A DNA stretch of 6,047 nucleotides. Source: Candidatus Stahliibacteriota bacterium. Lineage in GTDB: Bacteria; Hydrothermota; Tepidihabitantia; B3-TA06. The stretch spans positions 1-6,047 of the forward strand of contig DAOVCF010000123.1 in assembly GCA_030670165.1 (NCBI GenBank), written 5' to 3'. A model generated the notes under the pieces. The model did not search any database and had not been told where the DNA came from. It saw nothing but the letters and a program-made list of their open reading frames with translations. Position 1 is the stretch's first letter; each line of letters opens with the position of its first letter. This document shows positions 1-5,556 of the stretch, one piece after another. Both the position numbers and the translations under genes were made by a program.

Positions 1-1
1 G

Positions 2-1789
2 TATCACCTGATGTGCGACGCGATGGATCCTGAATCTGTGGCGAGATTAAGGATGCGCAAGCGCAGGCCGCATAAGCCGCTGGCCGTGATGTGTGCGAAT
101 ATCGAGCAGGCAAGAAGCTTAGCGGTTATCTCTCGGGAAGAGGAGCTTGTGTTACGTTCACCCGCTGCCCCGATCCTTCTCCTGCCCTGGAATCCGGATG
201 TGGGTGAGGATATAAGGGCAGCACTTGCTCCCCTCAATCCAGGCGCAGGCATCATGCTTGCCTACACCCCGATCCATCATCTTATGTTTGCAAGAGATAT
301 CGAAAGAGTGCGGCTGGGGCCGGTTGTTGCGACAAGCGCCAACCAAGGTGACGAGCCGATAATTGCCGATGAAGGTAAGCTTTTAGAGAAACTGGGGGAT
401 GTGTTCGATGCGGTGCTGGCCCACAACCGGGAAATTGCCAACCGCATCGATGATTCGGTCGCCTTCTTACACCCCACGCCCTCGCCGCGCGATGGCGTGG
501 GGACCCCGAAAGAACCTCGACCCTCAAAGATGAGAGACAGCCTTCACTTGGTGAGGCGCGCGCGGGGATTTGCTCCGGCCCCTATCGAAACGCCTTTCTG
601 CTTCCCGCCTTCGCTTGCAGTAGGAGCGGAGATGAAGAGCTCGTTCGCGGTGGCCGACGGAAACCGCGTATGGCTATCTCCTCACATAGGCGAGCTTTCA
701 AACCGGGAAACGATGGAGTTCTTTGAGCAAACCCTTGGCACCTATCTTCGCTGGTTCCGCGTCGAGCCTGAAGTGGTTGTCTGTGACGCGCACCCTGACT
801 ACCTCTCCACCCGGTGGGCCGAGCGGTATGCCGAGGATAAGGGCATTCGGCTTTACCGCGTCCAGCACCATCACGCGCACATAGCCTCGGTGATGTTCGA
901 GCACGAGATAGAGGAGGAGGTAATCGGCCTTGCTTTGGACGGTACCGGCTACGGTCCTCACCCCGCAGATTTACTGCGTGAATCTGCGGGGACCCCGGAT
1001 GATTATTCTTCCATCTGGGGATGCGAATTGCTGTACGTGAATGATAGGGGGGGTCGGTTCAAGAGATTGGGGCATCTCAAGCCTTTGCCCCTTGTGGGGG
1101 GTGAGCTGGCAATTAAAAGGCCGCGCAGGATGGCGGCAGGGGTGATTGCCGATCTGTTTGGCGCGGACAAGGCGATAGCCATGTTCGGTAAAGATGGTGA
1201 GATTGCCGGCAAGCTGCTTGAGAGAGAAAATGATGTGTCACGGGGAGTGTCACGGGGAGTGTTACGGGTGTTACGGGTATCGAGCGCAGGCAGGCTGTTC
1301 GACGCTGTCGCAGGACTAATTGGTCTTGTGGACGAGATCACCTTCGAGGCCCAGGCACCGGTGGCGCTTGAATCGCTCTGCCCTAGCGATCTTTCGGGTA
1401 CGACCGGATACCCGTTCGCGATAAGCGACGACCTGATCCTTAATCCTGCGCCCTGCTTTGCGGCGATACTTGAGGATATGGAAAAGGGCGTTGGGTTGTC
1501 TGCGATCTCCGGACGGTTCCACCTGGGTTTTGCAAACGCCCTTGTAGACTGGCTTGAGCGAGCCAGAGAGATGACTGGCACAAGCACCGTCGTCCTTTCA
1601 GGCGGCGTGTTTGCCAACCGCACCCTGGTTCGTCTGCTGAGCACCCTTGCCTGTGAGTTGGTCGAAAAACCCATCTCGCTTCTTTTCCCAAGGCTTATCC
1701 CTGCGACGGACGGGGGTCTTGCAGCAGGCCAACTCTTGGCAGCTCGAGCACTTATCGAGCTGGAGCCAATTAAGGCTCAAACTACTTGA
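2..1789 (+). CDS. hypF: Carbamoyltransferase HypF, [NiFe]-hydrogenase maturation (5' partial)
   Basis: HypF uses carbamoyl phosphate and ATP to carbamoylate the C-terminal Cys of HypE, giving the CN ligands of [NiFe]-hydrogenase; it acts in the cytoplasm. The frame is open from base 2, so the start lies outside the window; the ATG at 11 is internal. The N-terminal acylphosphatase and zinc-finger regions of the family are missing for this reason. What remains (595 residues) is a YrdC-like domain, with KRRPHKPLAVM near 59-91 and TSANQGDEPI at 332-361, then the linker RRARGFAPAPI. The Kae1-like carbamoyltransferase domain follows, with VGAEMKSSFAV from 620, the metal-binding QHHHAH at 863-880, LDGTGYG near 935-955, SAGRLFDAVAGL, SGGVFANR at 1598-1621 and TDGG at 1706-1717. 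Family members usually have NDGG at the last site; the Asp is kept. Two palindromic inserts and a VSRG/VLR microrepeat lengthen linkers without breaking the frame. No other hyp gene is visible here. Confidence 0.95.
   Translation, partial: YHLMCDAMDPESVARLRMRKRRPHKPLAVMCANIEQARSLAVISREEELVLRSPAAPILLLPWNPDVGEDIRAALAPLNPGAGIMLAYTPIHHLMFARDIERVRLGPVVATSANQGDEPIIADEGKLLEKLGDVFDAVLAHNREIANRIDDSVAFLHPTPSPRDGVGTPKEPRPSKMRDSLHLVRRARGFAPAPIETPFCFPPSLAVGAEMKSSFAVADGNRVWLSPHIGELSNRETMEFFEQTLGTYLRWFRVEPEVVVCDAHPDYLSTRWAERYAEDKGIRLYRVQHHHAHIASVMFEHEIEEEVIGLALDGTGYGPHPADLLRESAGTPDDYSSIWGCELLYVNDRGGRFKRLGHLKPLPLVGGELAIKRPRRMAAGVIADLFGADKAIAMFGKDGEIAGKLLERENDVSRGVSRGVLRVLRVSSAGRLFDAVAGLIGLVDEITFEAQAPVALESLCPSDLSGTTGYPFAISDDLILNPAPCFAAILEDMEKGVGLSAISGRFHLGFANALVDWLERAREMTGTSTVVLSGGVFANRTLVRLLSTLACELVEKPISLLFPRLIPATDGGLAAGQLLAARALIELEPIKAQTT
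470..508 (+). repeat. In-frame palindromic element, copy A, inside hypF
   Basis: This 39-bp unit begins CACCCC and ends GGGGACCCCG. Positions 472-502 form a hairpin with 14-nt arms and a 3-nt loop: CCCCACGCC pairs with GGCGTGGGG, TCGC pairs with GCGA, and there is one C/T mismatch between these stems. The loop is CGC (486-488). It encodes HPTPSPRDGVGTP in the hypF frame, in the linker after the YrdC motif DDSVAF and before RRARGFAPAP. It matches copy B (959-997) at 25 of 39 positions by direct comparison, and most stem differences keep pairing. That it is a mobile or repetitive element is inferred; only two copies are visible. Confidence 0.75.
959..997 (+). repeat. In-frame palindromic element, copy B, inside hypF
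   Basis: This 39-bp unit has the same outer ends as copy A (CACCCC...GGGGACCCCG). Positions 961-991 form a hairpin with 14-nt arms and the loop TGC (975-977). CCCCGCAGATT pairs perfectly with AATCTGCGGGG, followed inward by a T-G wobble and two further pairs. It encodes HPADLLRESAGTP in the same codon phase as copy A. It sits directly after the conserved nucleotide-binding-domain motif DGTGYGP and before DDYSSIWGCEL; other HypF proteins normally run from GTGYG to IWG with only a few residues between. It is therefore an insertion in a surface loop of the Kae1-like domain rather than part of the fold. Confidence 0.78.
1235..1279 (+). repeat. Coding tandem microrepeat (VSRG)2-(VLR)2 in hypF
   Basis: Two exact 12-bp copies of GTGTCACGGGGA (1235-1246 and 1247-1258) are followed by two exact 9-bp copies of GTGTTACGG (1259-1267 and 1268-1276) and a trailing GTA. 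Both units are multiples of three, so the frame is kept and the protein reads VSRGVSRGVLRVLRV. This comes just before the conserved SSAGRLFDAVAGL motif. The two units resemble each other (GTGTYACGG), which suggests stepwise slippage or duplication. The segment lies in a variable linker, so it is probably tolerated rather than functional. Confidence 0.8.
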
Positions 1790-1813
1790 CAAGCTTTCCA
1801 CAAGGCGTATAGT
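1786..1813 (+). promoter_or_regulatory. Predicted sigma70-type promoter for dnaA
   Basis: A perfect -35 hexamer TTGACA (1786-1791) is followed after 16 bp by TATAGT (1808-1813), one base from the -10 consensus. The -35 overlaps the hypF stop codon (1787-1789), so the dnaA promoter starts inside the end of hypF. Transcription would begin near 1820, leaving a leader of about 100 nt that holds the two DnaA boxes. No terminator hairpin is visible between hypF and this promoter. Confidence 0.65.
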
Positions 1814-1891
1814 TTCATCGTCCCCACCACCCCGGCATCGGAAGCCAGGAGGGTCAAGTTACGTAAACTAATAAGTTATAGATGGAGAGAT

Positions 1892-1912
1892 TGTGGATAA
1901 GTCTGTGGATAA
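1892..1912 (-). promoter_or_regulatory. Pair of perfect DnaA boxes upstream of dnaA
   Basis: TGTGGATAA occurs at 1892-1900 and again at 1904-1912. On the - strand each reads TTATCCACA, the strict DnaA box. They point the same way with a 3-bp gap, so they could bind DnaA side by side. They lie 12-33 bp before the dnaA start codon and downstream of the predicted promoter. This fits DnaA repressing its own gene, and may also mark part of the origin. A weaker match, CTTTCCACA (1794-1802), lies between the -35 and -10 hexamers. Confidence 0.85.
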
Positions 1913-1924
1913 CCCGGAGAAAAA

Positions 1925-3247
1925 ATGAGCACCGAAACCCTCTGGGGCGCTGTAATGAAACATCTGAAGGACCGGATCCCTGAGGAGGGTTTCAATACGT
2001 GGTTTAAGCCCACGCGTTTCCTGGAACAACGAGAGGACATGCTTCTGGTTGAGGTCCCTAATCCGTTCTTCGTGGAATGGATAGAGGAGTACTACGGCAA
2101 GGCGCTCGCGGACGCTTTGGCCGAGGTCAACTCAGGCGATCTTCGGATTGCGTTCAGGGCGCGCAAGGTCGAGCCGGGTGCGGCAAGGCCGAGGTTTACG
2201 AGGCGCCGTTTCGTCTACGCCAAGGACGGCTCTCGGCTCCAGGAGCGCTATACATTTGTCAACTTCGTGGTCGGGGAACACAACCGCTTCGCACATGCCG
2301 CGGCTCTTGCCGTTGCCGAGGCCCCATCCGAGGTTTACAATCCGTTGTTTATCTACGGCGGCGTAGGGCTGGGCAAAACACATCTACTTCAGGCTATCGG
2401 AAACTATCTGAACCGCGCACGTCCTAAACTCGCGGTCGCATACATCCCGGCAGAAACACTCTTTATCGAACTCATCGACGCCGTTGAGAAGGGAACCAGG
2501 ATGGAGTTCAAGAACCGCTACCGGTCCAAGGACCTCTTGCTTATCGACGACATCCACTTCCTTCGCGGTAAGGAATCGCTGCAGGAGGAGATCTTCCATC
2601 TCTTTAATCATCTCTACGAAGGCGGAAAACAAGTGGTGTTGACCTCGGATCGTCCGCCGCGCGAGATTCCAACCCTTGAGGAACGTCTCGCCTCCCGCTT
2701 CTCCGGCGGCCTAGTGGTGGATATCCAGCCCCCTGATCTTGAAACCCGCATAGCTATCCTGCTGCGCAAGGCCTCCTCGGAGAAGCAAAATCTTCCGCAG
2801 GACGTGGCTTACTACATCGCATCAAGGATTCGCTCAAACGTACGCGAGCTTGAAGGAGCGCTCATAAGGCTGCTTGCACTCTCATCCCTTACAGGACAAG
2901 GCCTTACAACCTCACTTGCAGAGGAGGTGCTTCACGATCTTTTAAGAAACCGTCCACGCACCACACCAAACCGCATAACAAAACAGGTGGCGCGTACGTT
3001 CAACGTGACGATCGAGGAGATAAAGAGCAGACGACGCACAGCACCACTGGCCCTTGCCAGACAGTCGGCGATGTTCCTTATTCGCAAGCTTTTGGGGCTT
3101 TCACTTAAAGAGATAGGCCGCTTCTTCGGTGGAAAAGACCACACAACCGTGATTCACGCAGTAGCTAAAATAAAAAGATTGACCGAAGAAAACCTTGAGT
3201 TTAAAGAAAAAATTATGGGGATGGAACAGAGGATAAACCGTGGATAG
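1925..3247 (+). CDS. dnaA: Chromosomal replication initiator protein DnaA
   Basis: DnaA is the AAA+ ATPase that binds DnaA boxes, melts the origin and helps load the replicative helicase. At 440 aa it is full length. Domain I is about residues 1-80 (LWGAVMKHLKDRI, FNTWFKPT). Domain II is very short and basic (about 80-106, with FTRRRF). The AAA+ domain III starts at YTFVNFVVGEHNRFAHAAA and has Walker A GGVGLGKTH (145-153), Walker B LLLIDDI (204-210), sensor 1 LTSDRPP (239-245), the SRFSGG box with the probable Arg finger (257-262) and sensor 2 NVRELEGAL (305-313). Domain IV carries the DnaA signature GGKDHTTVIHA (402-412). The ATG at 1925 is preceded by GGAGA with a 4-nt spacer and gives the expected N-terminus. 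Two perfect DnaA boxes just upstream suggest autoregulation. dnaN follows after a 193-bp gap. Confidence 0.98.
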   Translation: MSTETLWGAVMKHLKDRIPEEGFNTWFKPTRFLEQREDMLLVEVPNPFFVEWIEEYYGKALADALAEVNSGDLRIAFRARKVEPGAARPRFTRRRFVYAKDGSRLQERYTFVNFVVGEHNRFAHAAALAVAEAPSEVYNPLFIYGGVGLGKTHLLQAIGNYLNRARPKLAVAYIPAETLFIELIDAVEKGTRMEFKNRYRSKDLLLIDDIHFLRGKESLQEEIFHLFNHLYEGGKQVVLTSDRPPREIPTLEERLASRFSGGLVVDIQPPDLETRIAILLRKASSEKQNLPQDVAYYIASRIRSNVRELEGALIRLLALSSLTGQGLTTSLAEEVLHDLLRNRPRTTPNRITKQVARTFNVTIEEIKSRRRTAPLALARQSAMFLIRKLLGLSLKEIGRFFGGKDHTTVIHAVAKIKRLTEENLEFKEKIMGMEQRINRG

Positions 3248-3360
3248 GGATGTGAGTTATTCGCCACGTCTTTGTTTTTCAACAAATATCCCCTTCAGTC
3301 AACAGAATTCTCAACATACGTGGCCGTATTTAAGTCCATACAAGACAAAAGGTTACCTCG

Positions 3361-3378
3361 AAATCCACCAAATCCACA
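3361..3378 (+). repeat. Tandem DnaA-box-like 9-mers
   Basis: AAATCCACC (3361-3369) is followed directly by AAATCCACA (3370-3378). The second differs from the DnaA box TTATCCACA only at its first two bases and the first at three. The contiguous 9-bp spacing and the shared TCCAC core suggest low-affinity DnaA sites next to the dnaN promoter, though an incidental duplication is possible. Confidence 0.4.
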
Positions 3379-3406
3379 TTGACAACAACAACAACCTAAG
3401 TAATAT
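3379..3406 (+). promoter_or_regulatory. Predicted sigma70-type promoter for dnaN
   Basis: TTGACA (3379-3384) and TAATAT (3401-3406) are separated by 16 bp, the same spacing as in the predicted dnaA promoter. The start would fall near 3413, giving a leader of about 28 nt before the dnaN ATG at 3441. The promoter abuts the tandem DnaA-box-like 9-mers, so DnaA binding there could affect dnaN. It lets dnaN be transcribed independently of dnaA. Confidence 0.6.
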
Positions 3407-3424
3407 TTGTATCTATTGTTGTTG
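3383..3424. repeat. CAA-repeat / TTG-repeat inverted repeat over the dnaN promoter
   Basis: A run of four CAA units plus C (3383-3395) is mirrored by TTGTTGTTG (3416-3424), giving a 9-bp inverted repeat whose spacer contains the -10 hexamer TAATAT. Because the left arm is a trinucleotide repeat, the right arm can pair in more than one register. It may be an operator-like site, or an AT-rich easily melted segment. If transcription starts near 3413 the left arm is not in the mRNA, so an RNA hairpin from the local promoter is unlikely. Confidence 0.45.
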
Positions 3425-3440
3425 AACCAGAGGAGGAAAG

Positions 3441-4541
3441 ATGTGGTTTAAGACTTCAAGGGATAGGCTGGAGGAGCTAATAAATAGGATAGTGCCTGTC
3501 ATTCCTTCACGCACGCCCTATCCTATCATTCAGAATATCCTTTGTTCTACCGAGAAAGGGCGTCTCACCCTTTTAGCTACAGATCTGGATATCTACGTGA
3601 AGACCTCAAGTGAAATAGAGGTAGCAGAAGAAGCACGGGTTCTTCTTCCAGGACGTAAACTTGCAGGGATAGTAAAGGAAAGCGCAGCCGAGGAGATAGA
3701 GTTTATAAAGGAAGAAAACCGGGTTATTCTAAAGGCTGGACGAAGCACCTTCCGGATTCCTATACTTGACCCCGATGAATTTCCCAAGATGTTCGAGCGG
3801 CCTTCGGCGATTCAGTTCAATATCGAGGCCTCCTCTCTTAAAGGGCTATTTGAGGCGGTTGAGTTTGCAGTCTCAAGAAGCGAGGATAGACCTGCAATGA
3901 CCGGTGTTCTTTGGGAAATCAAACCTGAACGCAATAGGATGGTTTCCACAGACGGTCATCGAATGGCTTTAAGCGAAGATAAAGAGAGTGTGCCTGAGAT
4001 TGCAGAACAGTCCCACATCCTTCCTACAAAGATCTTTGGCTTCCTGCCAAGAGAACTGGAAGGCAGCATTGATGTCTTTCTTGACGAGGCAAAGATTGGT
4101 TTTAGCTTTGAAGCGACAGAGGTTGTCTCCCGCCTGATCGAGGGACCCTATCCCGATTATGAGAAGGTTATACCTGCCGAGATCAACAATATCCTCACGG
4201 TGAATCGCGATGAGCTCACAGCGGCCCTGCGAAGGATGATGATCTTTACCAACCAGGTTACCAGACAGATCAAGTTCGTTCTTGGCAGCAAGACCCTTCA
4301 GTTATTCGCATCTTCACCCGAAGGCGAAGAGGCCCAGGAGGAGCTCACCGGCTCATATAAGGGCGATAGCTTCGAGGTCGCTTACAACGGCTCCTACCTT
4401 CTGGACGTCCTTCGCCACCTTGAATCCGATGATGTGGTGTTCGAGATAACGGGCGCGCTCTCAGCAGCACTTCTGCGCGGCTCAGGCGAGCGGGAGAAGC
4501 AAAATCGCCTCTACCTTCTCATGCCTATCCTCCTGGATTGA
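3441..4541 (+). CDS. dnaN: DNA polymerase III subunit beta (sliding clamp)
   Basis: DnaN dimerises into the ring that encircles DNA and tethers the replicative polymerase and repair enzymes. The 366-aa length is typical of the family and covers all three clamp domains (about 1-122, 128-247 and 250-366). Recognisable segments are LLATDLDIYV (44-53), the clamp signature TDGHRMAL (170-177), LIEGPYPDYEKVIP (232-245), NGSYLLDVL (316-324) and the C-terminal YLLMPILLD. Many homologues end MPMRL, so the usual Arg near the end is Leu here; this end helps form the partner-binding pocket. The start is supported by AGGAGG (3431-3436) four bases before the ATG and by the usual N-terminal register. It probably has its own promoter (3379-3406). 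Confidence 0.97.
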   Translation: MWFKTSRDRLEELINRIVPVIPSRTPYPIIQNILCSTEKGRLTLLATDLDIYVKTSSEIEVAEEARVLLPGRKLAGIVKESAAEEIEFIKEENRVILKAGRSTFRIPILDPDEFPKMFERPSAIQFNIEASSLKGLFEAVEFAVSRSEDRPAMTGVLWEIKPERNRMVSTDGHRMALSEDKESVPEIAEQSHILPTKIFGFLPRELEGSIDVFLDEAKIGFSFEATEVVSRLIEGPYPDYEKVIPAEINNILTVNRDELTAALRRMMIFTNQVTRQIKFVLGSKTLQLFASSPEGEEAQEELTGSYKGDSFEVAYNGSYLLDVLRHLESDDVVFEITGALSAALLRGSGEREKQNRLYLLMPILLD

Positions 4542-4546
4542 TTCCG

Positions 4547-4581
4547 CTGGATAAATCCTGCACGATTACGGATCTATCCAG
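4547..4581. terminator. Hairpin downstream of dnaN, possible terminator
   Basis: CTGGATA (4547-4553) pairs with TATCCAG (4575-4581) and ATCC (4555-4558) pairs with GGAT (4570-4573). One A/C mismatch separates the two stems, and the loop is 11 nt. An alternative pairing joins TCCTGGAT (4531-4538, at the end of dnaN) to ATCCAGGA (4576-4583). It begins 6 bp after the dnaN stop codon, the right place for a terminator. However, the stem is AT-rich and no T-run follows, so intrinsic termination is doubtful. The rest of the gap up to the tRNA promoter shows no clear feature. Confidence 0.3.
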
Positions 4582-4709
4582 GAAGTGCGAAAACACCAGG
4601 AGCGCTCAGAGGTTTCGGATCTCCTCTTTCATTCATGGCGGCGTGGTTACTCAGGATAGGCTTATTACGTGCGGATTGGGATGGTATTCCCCTCATGCAG
4701 GTCAAAAAC

Positions 4710-4737
4710 TTGACACTGTCTTGATTTGTTCTAGAAT
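4710..4737 (+). promoter_or_regulatory. Predicted promoter of the tRNA-Leu gene
   Basis: TTGACA (4710-4715) and TAGAAT (4732-4737) are spaced by 16 bp, as in the other two promoters predicted here. Transcription would start near 4744, only a few bases before the mature tRNA end at 4749. No terminator is visible between the tRNA and the PDO gene, so this promoter may also drive the redox pair downstream. Confidence 0.65.
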
Positions 4738-4748
4738 GTAGCAAAGAT

Positions 4749-4834
4749 GCCGAAGTGGCGGAACTGGCAGACGCGGCGGACTCAAAATCCGTTGGGGCTA
4801 ACCCCTCGTGAGGGTTCGACTCCCTCCTTCGGCA
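4749..4834 (+). tRNA. tRNA-Leu (anticodon CAA)
   Basis: An 86-nt class II cloverleaf can be folded by hand. The acceptor stem is GCCGAAG (4749-4755) with CTTCGGC (4827-4833), and the discriminator is A4834. The D stem is GCG/CGC around a loop containing CTGGCAGA. The anticodon stem is GCGGA/TCCGT with loop CTCAAAA, giving anticodon CAA (4783-4785), which reads UUG. The long variable arm has GGGG (4794-4797) paired with CCCC (4802-4805). The T stem is GAGGG/CCCTC with loop TTCGACT. The long variable arm and A73 are leucine hallmarks. The 3' CCA is not encoded and must be added after transcription. Confidence 0.97.
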
Positions 4835-4876
4835 TTCTTGGTTGTTAATGTAAAGTCATCATAAGGAGGAACCAGA

Positions 4877-5542
4877 ATGGGAATGCTGAAGGATGAGGAC
4901 AAAAAATACGTCAGAGAACAGTTCGCTGAGAAACTTAAAGGCCCGGTCAAGATACTGCTCTTTTCCCAGAGGCTCGAGTGCGAGTACTGCCGGCCTACTG
5001 AGGAGATACTTACAGAGCTTTCCAAGCTTTCAGATAAGATCAGTCTGGACATCCGAAATCTTCAGATTGACTCGGAGGATGCAAAGCAGTTCGGGGTGGA
5101 GATGGTTCCGGCGACCATCCTCTTGGGAGAGCAGGATAAGGACTACGGGATTCGGTTCTTCGGCATACCCGCCGGTTATGAGTTCTCGAACCTGCTCGCC
5201 GACATCATCGAGGTATCCGTAGACGAAAGCGATCTGCCAGATGAGTTGAAGCAGAAGATATCATCCATCACCACACCCGTTGAGATAAAGGTATTCGTCA
5301 CCCCTACCTGCCCATACTGTGCGGGTGCGGTCCGCACTGCTCACAAGATAGCCATAGCCAACCCTCGTTATATAAAGGCCCAGATGATCGAGTCGGTGGA
5401 GTTCCCCCACCTTGCCAATAAGTATGCGGTCTACGGTGTTCCCAAGACGATAATCAACGAGAAGGTTCAGTTCGAGGGTGCTATGCCAGAGGCCGCGGTG
5501 GTCGAACAGGTGCTCTCCGCACTCACCCAGCCGCAATCCTGA
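4877..5542 (+). CDS. Glutaredoxin-like protein disulfide oxidoreductase (PDO), two thioredoxin folds
   Basis: PDO-family proteins reduce, form or isomerise protein disulfides in the cytoplasm and are best known from hyperthermophilic archaea and bacteria. The 221-aa length is close to the roughly 226 aa of archaeal PDO. Two tandem thioredoxin folds are visible, each with an active CXXC: CEYC (35-38) in the N-half and CPYC (145-148) in the C-half. Each also has a cis-Pro motif (VPAT 77-80, GVPKT 187-191). The bridging segment RFFGIPAGYEF (93-103) is characteristic of the family. There is no signal peptide or membrane segment. AAGGAGG (4863-4869) lies 7 nt before the ATG, a strong ribosome site. 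The next gene, trxB, starts 14 bp after the stop, so they are probably co-transcribed as reductase and acceptor. Confidence 0.93.
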   Translation: MGMLKDEDKKYVREQFAEKLKGPVKILLFSQRLECEYCRPTEEILTELSKLSDKISLDIRNLQIDSEDAKQFGVEMVPATILLGEQDKDYGIRFFGIPAGYEFSNLLADIIEVSVDESDLPDELKQKISSITTPVEIKVFVTPTCPYCAGAVRTAHKIAIANPRYIKAQMIESVEFPHLANKYAVYGVPKTIINEKVQFEGAMPEAAVVEQVLSALTQPQS

Positions 5543-5556
5543 GATACGGGGAAGAA

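Larger units (their letters stand above)
3248..3440. other. dnaA-dnaN intergenic region, candidate origin/unwinding region
   Basis: This 193-bp gap is visibly AT-richer than the flanking genes. In order it holds a T-rich run near 3268-3276, a small hairpin ATACG-TGGC-CGTAT (3316-3329), two tandem DnaA-box-like 9-mers (3361-3378), the dnaN promoter and a CAA/TTG inverted repeat. A degenerate box, GTGGATAGG, spans the dnaA stop (3240-3248). No perfect DnaA box is present in the gap. Many bacteria place oriC beside dnaA, either upstream or between dnaA and dnaN, so this is a candidate unwinding region paired with the boxes at 1892-1912. This is inference from position and composition. Confidence 0.4.

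Noticed and set aside
1003..1674. A 223-codon open frame on the - strand opposite hypF
   Set aside because: It is antisense to a clearly conserved HypF frame, has low-complexity Ser/Pro/Arg-rich content and shows no recognisable motif. It is a shadow of hypF codon usage.
1821..1845. CCCC-rich stretch with CACCCCGG before dnaA, reminiscent of the palindrome ends
   Set aside because: No matching GGGGACCCCG end or inverted arm is present nearby.
1647..1871. A 74-codon + strand frame across the end of hypF and the dnaA leader
   Set aside because: Most of it overlaps the conserved HypF C-terminus in another frame, and it covers the dnaA promoter.
2656..2664. GCCGCGCGA in dnaA, identical to the centre of palindromic copy A
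   Set aside because: It encodes part of the conserved sensor 1 segment SDRPPRE and lacks the CCCC/GGGG ends and arms, so it is a chance 9-mer match.
3383..3395. CAA repeats considered as part of a CRISPR or larger tandem array
   Set aside because: The units are 3 bp with no spacers and the run is only 13 bp long.
3240..3425. A 61-codon + strand frame in the dnaA-dnaN gap
   Set aside because: It starts with GTG inside the end of dnaA, has no ribosome site and runs across the tandem repeats and the dnaN promoter. Its Asn run comes from the CAACAACAA repeat.
4538..4741. A 67-codon + strand frame after dnaN
   Set aside because: It has a TTG start overlapping the dnaN stop, no ribosome site and no recognisable motif, and it covers the hairpin and the tRNA promoter.
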